A stretch of DNA of 32,493 nt. Origin: Planctomycetota bacterium (GTDB lineage Bacteria; Planctomycetota; UBA1135; UBA2386). The position numbers and the translations under genes are program-made. Below are positions 14,881-22,739 of the stretch, in pieces. Within the stretch, counting starts at the first letter, position 1; every line of letters starts with the position of its first letter. The notes beneath the pieces are model-generated. The model was given only the letters and a program-made list of their open reading frames with translations. It was not told the origin of the DNA and searched no databases. The stretch lies in assembly GCA_029936315.1 (NCBI GenBank), contig JAPYTD010000052.1:1-32493 (forward strand), written 5' to 3'.

Positions 14881-15897
14881 ATGCTGCCGCGCGGTGGCCG
14901 GGTCCTGATCATTCGTCTATCGGCGCTTGGCGATGTTCTGTTCGCCTTGGAGACCGTTGCCGCACTGCGCCAAGAACGCCCCGACGTCACCATCGATTTC
15001 CTCGTCGAGGATCGCTTCCAACAACTGCTAGACGGCCACGCACACATCGATCGCGTGTTGGTCTATCCGCGACGCCATCGACTGCGCATCCCTGGCAGCA
15101 TCCTGGCCCTCAGGAAGACACGCTACGATGTTGCGCTCGACCTGCACGGCATCCAAAAAAGCGCCATGCACACGCTGTTCGCCAAAGCCCACCACAAGGT
15201 TGGCCCGGCCAGCCCGGCGTCACGAGAAGGCGCAAGGTTCGCCTACAACTTGACGGTACCGATGCCAACACCGCCGCCCCACCGTGCTGTGGTTGGCCAC
15301 ATGTTGCTCAAGGCGATCGGGCTGTCGGGTGAAGCCACGGCGCCAACCATCGCGACGACCGAACCCCCAGCTGGGATCCTCGAAGGTCTACCGCGACCGC
15401 GCGTGCTCCTGCATCCCGGCACCTCAGCGTTCGCGGCGTTCAAGCGCTGGCCCAGCGATCGATTTGCCGAACTCGCGCGGCGCTTGACCACCCGCGGCGT
15501 CGGCGTAGTCATCGGGTTTGGCCCGGGCGAAGAACAACTCGCCGCGCCAGCACTGGCGCTGGCGACGGGCAGCCGAGCGGCCAACGGAGCCGAACTTGGC
15601 CTTTTGGGCCTCGGAGGCATCATGCGCCACTGTGACGTCGTCGTCGCTGCCGACACCGGGCCCCTGCATCTTGGGGCGGCTGTCGGTGCGCGCTGCGTCG
15701 CGCTGTTTGGACCAAAGAACCACCTGCGTTACGGCCCCCGGGGCCACGGCGAGGTGCAGCACGAAGTAGTCTTCCACGACGTGCCGTGCCGGCCATGCAA
15801 ACGCCGCACGTGTGCAACTCCTCAATGTGTGCTCGGGATCGACGTCGACACTGTCGAAGCCGCCGTGCTACGCCAACTCGAAACCCTGAAGACTTGA
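14881..15897 (+). CDS. GT9-family ADP-heptose:LPS heptosyltransferase
   Basis: The 338-residue protein has the two-Rossmann GT9 layout. The N-terminal half opens RVLIIRLSALGDVLFALETV. The C-terminal half has LLHPGTSAFAAFKRWPSDRF, VVAADTGPLHLGAAVGARCV and ALFGPKNHLRYGP, the ADP-heptose-binding signatures. A four-Cys end (PCRPCKRRTCATPQC) matches a common variant in this family. It builds the LPS inner core at the cytoplasmic face. The ATG at 14881 has GGAG 6 nt upstream. A GTG at 14818 adds 21 unconserved residues. It diverges from the core kinase gene, and its stop overlaps the next gene's TTG start (TTGA). Confidence 0.9.
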   Translation: MLPRGGRVLIIRLSALGDVLFALETVAALRQERPDVTIDFLVEDRFQQLLDGHAHIDRVLVYPRRHRLRIPGSILALRKTRYDVALDLHGIQKSAMHTLFAKAHHKVGPASPASREGARFAYNLTVPMPTPPPHRAVVGHMLLKAIGLSGEATAPTIATTEPPAGILEGLPRPRVLLHPGTSAFAAFKRWPSDRFAELARRLTTRGVGVVIGFGPGEEQLAAPALALATGSRAANGAELGLLGLGGIMRHCDVVVAADTGPLHLGAAVGARCVALFGPKNHLRYGPRGHGEVQHEVVFHDVPCRPCKRRTCATPQCVLGIDVDTVEAAVLRQLETLKT

Positions 15898-16352
15898 CCG
15901 CCGTCGCTACCACAGTCATCCGCCACCCCAAGGAGCGCATCAGCAAGTGCTCCCTGCGCTTCCTGCACGACCGCGCGGAGATGACCTTCATGCGTGGCCA
16001 CCCAGACACGAGGTTCGACGCAACGGGTTTCCTCTTGCTCGCGGTCGATGCGCCACCGCTCTCGATCGAGGACCAGGGCCGACCGCTGTTGCTGCTCGAT
16101 TCGACCTGGCGATGGCTGCCGCAGCTGGATGCATGCGTCACGGGTGAGCCAATCAAGCGATCGATTCCCGGCGGGTTGCGCACCGCGTATCCTCGCGTCA
16201 GCAAGGTGTTCGACGATCCAACCGGCGGACTCGCATCGATTGAAGCGCTCTACGTCGCCCGCAAGTTGCTCGGCGATGACGATCCCGAGCTACTGCACGG
16301 CTACCACTGGAAAGCCGAGTTCCTTGAGATCGTGGCCAACGCGGGGCTCTAG
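15894..16352 (+). CDS. Tsr3/DTW-like protein, probable aminocarboxypropyltransferase
   Basis: The 152-residue protein resembles the Tsr3/DUF367 family, which moves the aminocarboxypropyl group of SAM onto a pseudouridine of small-subunit rRNA. Parallels run in order along the whole length: RHPKERISKCSLR (cf. DPKKCTGRKL), LLLLDSTWRWL (cf. the V.D.SW strand-loop), KRSIPGGLRTAYPRVSKVFD (cf. RRLP.L.AANPVNYG...), and GLASIEALYVARKLLG with YHWKAEFLEI (cf. EA.AA.LYI.G and F.WG..FL..N). DSTW also recalls the related DTW superfamily. The TTG start overlaps the heptosyltransferase stop by 4 bp. A DTW-type tRNA modifier is the alternative. Activity is inferred from motif order only. Confidence 0.65.
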   Translation: MTAVATTVIRHPKERISKCSLRFLHDRAEMTFMRGHPDTRFDATGFLLLAVDAPPLSIEDQGRPLLLLDSTWRWLPQLDACVTGEPIKRSIPGGLRTAYPRVSKVFDDPTGGLASIEALYVARKLLGDDDPELLHGYHWKAEFLEIVANAGL

Positions 16353-16360
16353 GGAGCCCC
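16343..16360 (+). terminator. GC-rich hairpin overlapping the stop codon
   Basis: GGGGCTC (16343-16349) and GAGCCCC (16354-16360) pair around a 4-nt loop that contains the stop of the Tsr3-like gene. No T-run follows. Between here and the next gene lie a GGGGTG/CACCCC dyad (16514-16547) and a -10-like TAGAAT but no gene. Confidence 0.35.
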
Positions 16361-16576
16361 CGCGCAGCTACATCGGGCTACAGCCACAACATCACGAGCC
16401 AACCGTCTCTGAGCACCATCGCGTACTATCCAGACGCGTTCTTGGCCGAACTAGTCGGTAACTTTTATGCGGGCTCACGCATCAAAGCGTTACGTGGCCA
16501 CGCATATGCCCGAGGGGTGACGACTTTGGCGCAAGTTCGGGCACCCCAAGGACTCGCGGCACGTCGGCTAGCTTCC

Positions 16577-16615
16577 TAGAATCACAAGGACATGGGAGCC
16601 ACGGTGTGTGGCTCC
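16577..16615 (+). promoter_or_regulatory. -10 element and 5'-leader hairpin of the secreted-protein gene
   Basis: TAGAAT (16577-16582) is a good -10 hexamer, but no matching -35 is visible. Starting 13 nt after it, GGAGCCAC-GGTGT-GTGGCTCC (16595-16615) forms a perfect 8-bp hairpin. It would lie at the extreme 5' end of the mRNA, 27 nt before the ATG at 16643. It may stabilise the transcript or respond to a regulator. Confidence 0.45.
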
Positions 16616-16642
16616 GCCTGCTTCCGCAACCAAGATTCCACC

Positions 16643-18337
16643 ATGCTCAAACTCGCATCTATCGCAGTAATCGGCCTGGCCACTCTGGCATCCGCGCAGT
16701 CTCCCCTCGTTACCGGCCTCACCCCCAACAACCAAGGCAATATTGGCGGCGGTCTCTACTTCAACCTAAGGGTCATGGTACCGATCACAATCACCGAACT
16801 GAACTTCGGGATTGGCGGCAACATCGCCGCCGGAACGGCCTGCTCGGTCGAGATCTGGCTCGGTCCGCAATCCTATGTGGGCAACGTGACGGACCCATCC
16901 CTCTGGGTGCAGGTCGGTGCAACGACTCCCTACACCAAGCTCGCCGCAGGCTACGAGATCGCCACGGGTGCAACCGTCATTCCCGCAGGTGCCAACCCCA
17001 ACCCACTGTCGCTTGGCGTCGGCGAGTACGGCATCTCACTGCGGTCCGTCGGCTGCAGCCACGGTTACACCAACGGCACAGGCTGCGCCGGCTCGGCACC
17101 CCCGGGCAGCTGCAGCAACGCGACGCATACCACGACCGAACTGCAACTGCGCGGGGGCCAAGCCCAGAACGCGTTCCTTGCCGGCGGTGTGTTCTCCCCG
17201 CGGATCTTCGCGGGCAACATCCACTACACGCTAGGCGGCACGCCGATCGCGTTCGCTGCGCGCGAGTCGTACGGTGATGGTTGCTACTCCAACTACCAAT
17301 CGTGGTACGAGTACTGGCCAAACCCGGCGAGCATCGACTACGCCAACACTTCGCTCTTGATGACCTACAACGGTGCCACCAACAGCTACGACAGCACGCT
17401 CGGAACGACCCCCATCGACACCGTAGCGCTGACCAACCCGCCGCTCGGCCACGGCGCCGATGGCGACATCCTGGTTCCGGTGGCACAGCCGATCCTCTAC
17501 GCAGGCCAGCAGACGCTCGACCTCGCCTTCAACGTCAACATGAACGCCGACGGCTTCATCACGTTCGAAGGCGCGTTCCCAAGCCTGTGGACGGGCGCCA
17601 ACGTGGTCCCGGACATCTTCGCCGGTGCCATGCCGCTGCCGGCGACCCCGGCACAGATTCCGGCCTCGGTCGGCAACTTCAAGTTCCTCGACCCGAGTCT
17701 CGGTGGCACAACCCACTACGACTTCACCGGCACCGAGCACTTGTTCACGTGGCAGAACGTCAACGACACTGGCGGTGGCGGCCCCAACAACTTCCAGATC
17801 GCCTGCAGCGCTACTGGTGACATTGAGATCCGCTGGGGCGCGATGAGTGTCGGCGGCGGTGGCGGCAACCCGGCGGTGGTCGGCTACTTCGTCGCCGGCG
17901 GCGCGCTCGATCCGGGCAGCATCGACTTTACAGCTGCTGCTCCGTTCAGCACCCAAGGCAACGATTCGAACCCGCTGCTGCTGGCGTCGGACGTGAACCC
18001 GGTCATCGGCACGACGGTCAACCTGACGGTCGCCGACCAGGCCCCGAACCCCGGCATCGGCGTGACGTTCATCACGACCGTGCAGGTCGCGCCAGGATTC
18101 GACCTCGGCATCATCGGCGCGCCGGGCTGCCTCGCCAACGTTGACATCAACTTCGGCGCAGGCTTCGCAATCGACTCGATCCCGGTCAACGGCTTGACGC
18201 TGGCGTTCCCGATTCCAGCCAACCCGGCCAACGTCGGCTTGTCGTTCTTCTGCCAGAGCATCTGGTTGAACCCAACGGCAAACGCCTTCGGCCTGGTGAC
18301 CTCGAACGGCCTCCGTCTGAGAATCGGTAGCTTCTAA
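16643..18337 (+). CDS. Large secreted beta-rich protein with planctomycete C-terminal module
   Basis: The 564-residue precursor starts with a clear signal peptide (LKLASIAVIGLATLASAQ, cleavage likely after ASA). An upstream ATG at 16592 would put 17 non-signal residues first and lies inside the leader hairpin, so 16643 is preferred. The body is Gly/Asn/Thr/Pro-rich beta sequence. The middle part (DGFITFEGAFPSLWTGANVV) with LFTWQNVND and IEIRWG resembles nidogen-like extracellular domains. The last 80 residues (IIGAPGCLANVDINF, then SIWLNPTANAFGLVTSNGL) form a module recurrent in secreted planctomycete proteins. Function is unknown; it is probably cell-surface or matrix. A strong terminator follows. 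Confidence 0.8.
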   Translation: MLKLASIAVIGLATLASAQSPLVTGLTPNNQGNIGGGLYFNLRVMVPITITELNFGIGGNIAAGTACSVEIWLGPQSYVGNVTDPSLWVQVGATTPYTKLAAGYEIATGATVIPAGANPNPLSLGVGEYGISLRSVGCSHGYTNGTGCAGSAPPGSCSNATHTTTELQLRGGQAQNAFLAGGVFSPRIFAGNIHYTLGGTPIAFAARESYGDGCYSNYQSWYEYWPNPASIDYANTSLLMTYNGATNSYDSTLGTTPIDTVALTNPPLGHGADGDILVPVAQPILYAGQQTLDLAFNVNMNADGFITFEGAFPSLWTGANVVPDIFAGAMPLPATPAQIPASVGNFKFLDPSLGGTTHYDFTGTEHLFTWQNVNDTGGGGPNNFQIACSATGDIEIRWGAMSVGGGGGNPAVVGYFVAGGALDPGSIDFTAAAPFSTQGNDSNPLLLASDVNPVIGTTVNLTVADQAPNPGIGVTFITTVQVAPGFDLGIIGAPGCLANVDINFGAGFAIDSIPVNGLTLAFPIPANPANVGLSFFCQSIWLNPTANAFGLVTSNGLRLRIGSF

Positions 18338-18363
18338 GCGACCAATCCCGACGGAAGAATGAG

Positions 18364-18401
18364 CGGCTACTCGCACTTCGTGCGGGTAGCCGTTTCTCGT
18401 T
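18364..18401 (+). terminator. Intrinsic terminator after the secreted-protein gene
   Basis: CGGCTACTCGCAC (18364-18376) pairs with GTGCGGGTAGCCG (18380-18392) over a TTC loop: 13 bp with one U-G wobble. TTTCTCGTT follows. It lies 26 nt after the stop. Confidence 0.8.
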
Positions 18402-18434
18402 GGGGGTCAGGTTGGGTAGCGTGTGCCAACACAC

Positions 18435-18511
18435 GCGCCCGTAGCTCAGCTGGATAGAGCATCGGCCTTCTAAGCCGGCGGTCGCAGGTTCAAATCCTGC
18501 CGGGCGTGCCA
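18435..18511 (+). tRNA. tRNA-Arg (anticodon TCT)
   Basis: The 77-nt cloverleaf folds completely: acceptor GCGCCCG/CGGGCGT (G1-U72 wobble), D arm GCTC/GAGC, anticodon stem TCGGC/GCCGG with loop CTTCTAA, variable loop CGGTC, T arm GCAGG/CCTGC with TTCAAAT, discriminator G and an encoded CCA. It reads AGA codons. An ATTGCGC-GTA-GCGCAAT hairpin starts at the terminal A (18511-18527). Confidence 0.97.
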
Positions 18512-18589
18512 TTGCGCGTAGCGCAATGGCAGGCCCGTCAGGCTTTGGGCATGACTCATGCCTCGCTGCGCGCGACTTGAGGTCAGCGG

Positions 18590-18608
18590 CAAATCCTGCC
18601 AGGCGTGC
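18590..18608 (+). repeat. Partial copy of the tRNA-Arg 3' end (attachment-site-like)
   Basis: Bases 18590-18608 repeat bases 18491-18509 of the tRNA (T loop end, T-stem 3' half and acceptor 3' strand) with 18 of 19 identical, at a 99-bp offset. The only difference is G18502 to A18601. Duplicated tRNA 3' ends are the usual footprint of tyrosine-recombinase integration. No integrase remains between or near the copies. Confidence 0.55.
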
Positions 18609-18650
18609 GCATCCGTGCTAGCTGGCGACCCAGGTAGCCGTTGCCTTGGG

Positions 18651-19619
18651 CTAGTTGGGGTCTTCCGGGTTGAGGGATTCTGTTGTGGCCTGGGGGCCGT
18701 GCGCTTCGGGGGGTTGGGTTCGGTAGCGGTCGTGGATCCAGAGGTATTGCTCGGGGGCTTTGCGGATCAGGGCTTCGAGGCCTTGGTTGGCTCGGGTGAT
18801 GGCGGCCAAGAGGTCGGCCTGCTTGTTGCCGGTGGACTTGGGGGTGAAGGTGTCGGCCACTACGAGTTCGAACTGGAAGCCTCTGCCGCGGCGCAGAACG
18901 GCGGCGACCATGACTGGGTACTGCTTGCGGAGGGCCAGCGTGATGGCAGCTCGTTCGCAGCTGGCGATCTTGCCGAAGAACGGTGCGAAGATCCCGCGCA
19001 AGCGCTGATTCTGGTCGATGACCTGCATGCCGGCTTCGCCGTTGGCCAGGGCACGGGCCAGGTCGCGGAAGCCACCGCGGCGGGGGTGGACCTTGAGGCC
19101 GGTCTTTTGGCGGCTCTCGAGCATCCAGTCGTTGAGTAGCGGGTTCTTGGTGAGGCGCGCGATGCCGTGGCCACCGCCGACGATCTCGGCAACGGTAACG
19201 GCACCAACTTCCCAACTGCCGAGGTGGGCGGTGAGTACGAGAAAGGGCTTGGTGAGCTGGCGGAGGGTCTGCCCGCCCTTGGTGCAATCCATCACATCCG
19301 TTGCGTGACCGCCTCGAGCGAGCAGGCGCGTAAGCCTGGCCATGTCGAGCGGCACCATGAACAGGTTTGCCGTAGCGCTGGCGCCGAGGCGAAGTTGTTC
19401 TCGTTCACTGAGGTCCGGGTAGGCCTGCGCCAGAAACTTGAGCGCGTAGCGGCGGCGGCGGCCGTCGCATAGAAACCACAGGCGGCCGAGACCGCCGGCA
19501 ACGCGGTAGCCGAGCCACTGGGGTACACGGGCGGCCGTACCGATGGCGAAACGAGCCACCCAGTAGACGAGGCGGTCTGAGAAACGCACCTTCGCTCGCT
19601 TGCTGGAAGCATCACTCAC
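18651..19619 (-). CDS. Lipid A late (lauroyl/myristoyl) acyltransferase, LpxL/HtrB family
   Basis: The 322-residue LPLAT-fold protein adds a secondary acyl chain to Kdo-lipid A at the inner membrane. Visible motifs are the catalytic HxxxxE in LTAHLGSWEVGA, IARLTKNPLLNDWMLESRQ, DQNQRLRGIFAPFFG (substrate pocket), and the family end YLWIHDRYRTQP. A hydrophobic amphipathic N-terminus (LVYWVARFAIGTAARVPQWL) should seat it in the membrane. The last 20 residues are polar and unconserved. The GTG start at 19619 overlaps the lpxK stop as GTGA, so translation is coupled. Chain specificity (LpxL versus LpxM or another member) cannot be told from sequence. Confidence 0.87.
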   Translation of the reverse strand: MSDASSKRAKVRFSDRLVYWVARFAIGTAARVPQWLGYRVAGGLGRLWFLCDGRRRRYALKFLAQAYPDLSEREQLRLGASATANLFMVPLDMARLTRLLARGGHATDVMDCTKGGQTLRQLTKPFLVLTAHLGSWEVGAVTVAEIVGGGHGIARLTKNPLLNDWMLESRQKTGLKVHPRRGGFRDLARALANGEAGMQVIDQNQRLRGIFAPFFGKIASCERAAITLALRKQYPVMVAAVLRRGRGFQFELVVADTFTPKSTGNKQADLLAAITRANQGLEALIRKAPEQYLWIHDRYRTQPPEAHGPQATTESLNPEDPN

Positions 19620-20614
19620 AGCAAGAACTCCGCCGGAGTTGGTGGTGCGTCGAGGAATCGCAGGTTGATGCGCAACACAAACCGCTCGACGTCGAATGCA
19701 TCAAGGCGAGCATCGTCCTTTTCGGTCGTGACCAGAATCGCACCGACGTTGTCAGCAAGGTCGGCAGCTTTGGTGACTTCGCTCTGGGTAAAGCGGTGGT
19801 GATCGCGGTGCACGACTTCACCCACGATCTCGGCGCCGAGTCCTTGCACGGTCGCGCGGAACGATTGCGGCTTGGCAATCGCAGAGAACAAGACGACGCG
19901 GCGGCCGGACAAGTTTGCCGCGGATGTGACGGAGTTGCTCGGCCGCTGTACAAGATCAGTCGGTTCATGTTCGCAGGCGTGCACGGGCAGGTTCTTGCCA
20001 GCGATCTGCCGGAATTTGTCAACGCGAAGTTTGATCTGGTCACGGTCGAGGTGACCAGCGCGCGTCATCAGCAAACAGTCGGCGCGGCGCAGGCCCGAAC
20101 GGAACTCGCGCAGATCTCCGGCTGGTAGGCATTGCCCATTGGCGAATGGTATGCGCGCATCGAGACAAACGACATCGACGTCTCGGTGCAGTCGGCGGTG
20201 TTGGAAACCGTCATCGAGAACGATGAAGTCGGCGCCTTTGTCGACGAGGCGACGACCGGCAACGACGCGGTCGGGGTCCTGTTCCTGCAGCAGCCACGGC
20301 ATCCGGCGTTGCAACAGCACGCCTTCGTCGTTGAGTTCGGCCCCGGGAGCGCGACCGTAGCCCCGCGCCAAGACACCAGGAACCTTGCCGACCTGCTTGG
20401 CGATTTCGCACAGCCAAGCCACTGTCGGGGTCTTGCCAGTGCCGCCGACCGTCAGGTTGCCAATGGAAACCACCGGGACCGACAGCTTGTGCGTGCGTCT
20501 CCAGCCCATCGCAAACAGGCTGTTGCGCAAGGCTGCGACCGAACCGTACAGCAGCCCAAGCGGCCACAGCGCCTGTCGCAGCGGGTTCGAGGCTGTTTGA
20601 TCTGGTTTGCTCAC
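19616..20614 (-). CDS. lpxK: Tetraacyldisaccharide 4'-kinase
   Basis: The 332-residue protein phosphorylates the 4' position of the lipid A disaccharide at the inner membrane. The P-loop is GNLTVGGTGKTP (about residues 52-63). LARGYGR and the Asp/His segment DFIVLDDGFQHRRLHRDVD, part of the LpxK active site, follow. FSAIAKPQSFRATV and HRDHHRFTQSE with LVTTEKD are typical of the C-terminal lobe. An N-terminal hydrophobic helix (about 13-31) provides membrane contact. Length is normal for the family. The GTG start at 20614 overlaps the fabD stop as GTGA, and its own stop overlaps the acyltransferase start. Confidence 0.95.
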   Translation of the reverse strand: MSKPDQTASNPLRQALWPLGLLYGSVAALRNSLFAMGWRRTHKLSVPVVSIGNLTVGGTGKTPTVAWLCEIAKQVGKVPGVLARGYGRAPGAELNDEGVLLQRRMPWLLQEQDPDRVVAGRRLVDKGADFIVLDDGFQHRRLHRDVDVVCLDARIPFANGQCLPAGDLREFRSGLRRADCLLMTRAGHLDRDQIKLRVDKFRQIAGKNLPVHACEHEPTDLVQRPSNSVTSAANLSGRRVVLFSAIAKPQSFRATVQGLGAEIVGEVVHRDHHRFTQSEVTKAADLADNVGAILVTTEKDDARLDAFDVERFVLRINLRFLDAPPTPAEFLL

Positions 20615-21528
20615 GAAGCCTGTAGAGCGAGGATCTCTGCAACCGTCGTCGCCGGCGCGGTCACGACACCATCAACACCAGAGACGGCGGCGATGCGCGT
20701 GACCATCTTGACCAATATCGCCCTGGGGCCGCATTCGATAAAATTGCGCACGCCGTTTTCGAACATACCGTTAACGGTCGGTAACCACTGTACGGCGCCG
20801 GCGAATTGACGTTGCAGCGCGTCGCGTGCTTCTTGCGCGGTGGTCACCGGCTTGGCGTCGACATTGGTCCAGATCGGAAACGCCGGATCCTTCATCTCCG
20901 TGCTATCGAGCACGGCGGCGAACTCCTTGCCGGCATCACTCAGCATCGAGCAGTGGAATGGCACACTGACGTTGAGCTTCAACGCCATGCGCCGCGGTGC
21001 CAGTTCAACCAGCTGGTCCATGGCTGCGGCTTCGCCTGACACAACGGTCTGGTGCGTCTCGTTCTTGTTGGCGATCTCGCAGATACCGACGTCGACCTTG
21101 GCGATGAGTTCTTCCACTGCAGCGAGATCCATTTTCCTCAACACGACCATGCCACCCGTTCCGACTGGCACGGCGTTCTGCATGAACGTCGCTCGCTGCC
21201 GCACGAGCTTCACTGCGGTGCCGAGGTCAAAGGTCCCAGCGGCAACGTGGGCCGCATACTCACCGAGGCTATGGCCGGCGGCGAGGTCGGGGGTCAGACC
21301 CAGGGCGCGGAATGCTGCGACCGCGACGGTCAGCGTCGCCGGCTGGGTGTTCTCGGTCAGCTGGAGCTGCTCGTCGGGGCCCGAGAAGCACAACTCGGAG
21401 ACCGATTCTCCGAGGGCTTCATCGGCTTCGGCGAAGGTCTCGCGTGCGCTTTCGAAGCGCTCGACAAGCTCCTTGCCCATGCCTGTGAACTGCGATCCCT
21501 GACCCGTAAACAAAAAGGCGCGTTGCAT
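20611..21528 (-). CDS. fabD: Malonyl-CoA:ACP transacylase
   Basis: The roughly 305-residue protein loads malonate onto acyl carrier protein for fatty-acid synthesis. The opening AFLFTGQGSQFTGMGKEL, the nucleophile motif GHSLGEYAAHVAAG (Ser), RATFMQNAVPVGTGGM (binding Arg) and SVPFHCSML (catalytic His) are all intact. The family's usual opening puts the start at the ATG at 21528; an in-frame ATG at 21540 adds four residues and is equally possible by ribosome site. It heads an operon with lpxK and an LpxL-type gene, so fatty-acid supply and lipid A finishing are transcribed together. Confidence 0.94.
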   Translation of the reverse strand: MQRAFLFTGQGSQFTGMGKELVERFESARETFAEADEALGESVSELCFSGPDEQLQLTENTQPATLTVAVAAFRALGLTPDLAAGHSLGEYAAHVAAGTFDLGTAVKLVRQRATFMQNAVPVGTGGMVVLRKMDLAAVEELIAKVDVGICEIANKNETHQTVVSGEAAAMDQLVELAPRRMALKLNVSVPFHCSMLSDAGKEFAAVLDSTEMKDPAFPIWTNVDAKPVTTAQEARDALQRQFAGAVQWLPTVNGMFENGVRNFIECGPRAILVKMVTRIAAVSGVDGVVTAPATTVAEILALQAS

Positions 21529-21610
21529 GCGCCCAAGCATTCCGCCCGCCCCCGGATCGGATCAAGCGCGAAGCTGGATTAGCGTGCAGGTCTCAGCAGA
21601 TCTTCGCCAA

Positions 21611-22600
21611 TTACTTGCCGCGAAGGCGGGCGCGCTCGGCTAGGCGGCGCTCTCGCTTGGTCTGTGGCTTCTTGACGACGCCCGCGTTCGGATCGACGCG
21701 GTTGTGCTCGCAGGCCTGCATCCACTGATCGAAGCTCTTGACGAATGCGAGTTCAAACTTCGTCGGCGGCACGCCGATGACAGCTCTCCGGCGGGCGATT
21801 TCGTTCTTCTTGGCCTCATTCCAGCCGTCCTTCGGCGGGTAGCTGCGCAGCAGGTTGGACCAGGCGAGTTCCTTTTTGGCCTCATCGAGTTCCGCATCCG
21901 CGTCGCCAACCTTTGCCGGCGCGGTCTTCGCAGCACCGGGATTGGTGGTCACCGCAGCCGTACCGGTGGCCGTACCCACAGCATTGCCGGTCAGCTTGAC
22001 AGGTGCCTGACCGGGCTTGGCAAAGTTGCTGAGCCCCGCGACTCTGCCAGCGACTCCTTCCGGTCCCGCAGCCGGCACCGTGCCCATCGCCGACCCCCTG
22101 GCGCGACGCATCGCCCTGGCTTCGCGTTCGCTCGCGCGCTTCTCCGCCATCTGCATTTCGTTCTCCATCGCGAGCAGCTGTTGCTGCGAGAGTCGCTGCA
22201 CGACCTCGTAGTTCTTCAGGCTCACGAACGGAACGAAGATGTAGCTGCGCGTACCACCGCTGTACCAGAGGCGAATGCCCGCACCGGCATCGAGTGCTTG
22301 CGCATCGACAAACCGCAAGCCATCGACGCGCTCGACCAGTCGGCCATCCTTGACGACCCCAGCCAACCGGTTGCCGTTTTGCAAACGCACGCGCACCTTG
22401 ACGTGGCTCTTCACTGGCCGCCCCGTAGTGATGCCGCTGCGCATGCTCTTCGCGCGTTCCAGCACCCGCGCGACGTCGCTCTTGATCGGCTTAGCCGTCT
22501 TCCTCGGCACCACCTTCACCCCACCCGGCGGCGCCGCCGGAACCTGAGCAGCCACCAACCCACAAACAACCGAGGCCACAACAAAATCTTGCCACTTCAT
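21611..22600 (-). CDS. Hypothetical secreted protein with helical mid-section and basic C-terminus
   Basis: I do not recognise a family for the 329-residue product. A signal peptide is clear (KWQDFVVASVVCGLVAAQVP), which fixes the ATG at 22600; the frame upstream lacks one. AGGA lies about 10 nt before it. After a Lys/Arg-rich stretch comes a beta segment (VKVRVRLQNGNRLAGVVKDG with VERVDGLRFVD) that could be a small barrel. A charged coiled-coil-like helix follows (RLSQQQLLAMENEMQMAEKR). Then come a Gly/Ala/Thr linker and a second helical segment (DADAELDEAKKELAWSNLLR). The end is very basic. Location is probably periplasmic. It is separated from fabD by 82 bp. Confidence 0.65.
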   Translation of the reverse strand: MKWQDFVVASVVCGLVAAQVPAAPPGGVKVVPRKTAKPIKSDVARVLERAKSMRSGITTGRPVKSHVKVRVRLQNGNRLAGVVKDGRLVERVDGLRFVDAQALDAGAGIRLWYSGGTRSYIFVPFVSLKNYEVVQRLSQQQLLAMENEMQMAEKRASEREARAMRRARGSAMGTVPAAGPEGVAGRVAGLSNFAKPGQAPVKLTGNAVGTATGTAAVTTNPGAAKTAPAKVGDADAELDEAKKELAWSNLLRSYPPKDGWNEAKKNEIARRRAVIGVPPTKFELAFVKSFDQWMQACEHNRVDPNAGVVKKPQTKRERRLAERARLRGK

Positions 22601-22699
22601 GCCCGTCCTATCGGCCAAGCCCCACCGCCACCTAACCCCCAGCCCCACATCAAGACTGCCAGGACAATAATCACCCCCTTGAGCTGCTCGAAGTGTGAC

Positions 22700-22739
22700 G
22701 TGCCAATCCACCTCTCTTGAGGTGAGTGACGAATGGCAC
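22700..22739. repeat. REP-like imperfect palindrome at the RAYT remnant
   Basis: CACCTC-TCTT-GAGGTG (22709-22724) is a perfect 6-bp hairpin nested inside GTGCCA (22700-22705) and TGGCAC (22734-22739). It directly abuts the start of the broken RAYT-type transposase gene, where REP-like elements often sit. Only one copy is seen in this window. Confidence 0.4.

Noticed and set aside
17231-18376. 381-residue minus-strand frame
   Set aside because: Antisense shadow of the secreted-protein gene, which has a signal peptide and a terminator. The shadow is Arg/Val/Glu-rich without domains.
21704-22720. 338-residue plus-strand frame
   Set aside because: Antisense to the secreted coiled-coil protein and His/Arg/Pro-rich. 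The minus-strand frame has the signal peptide.
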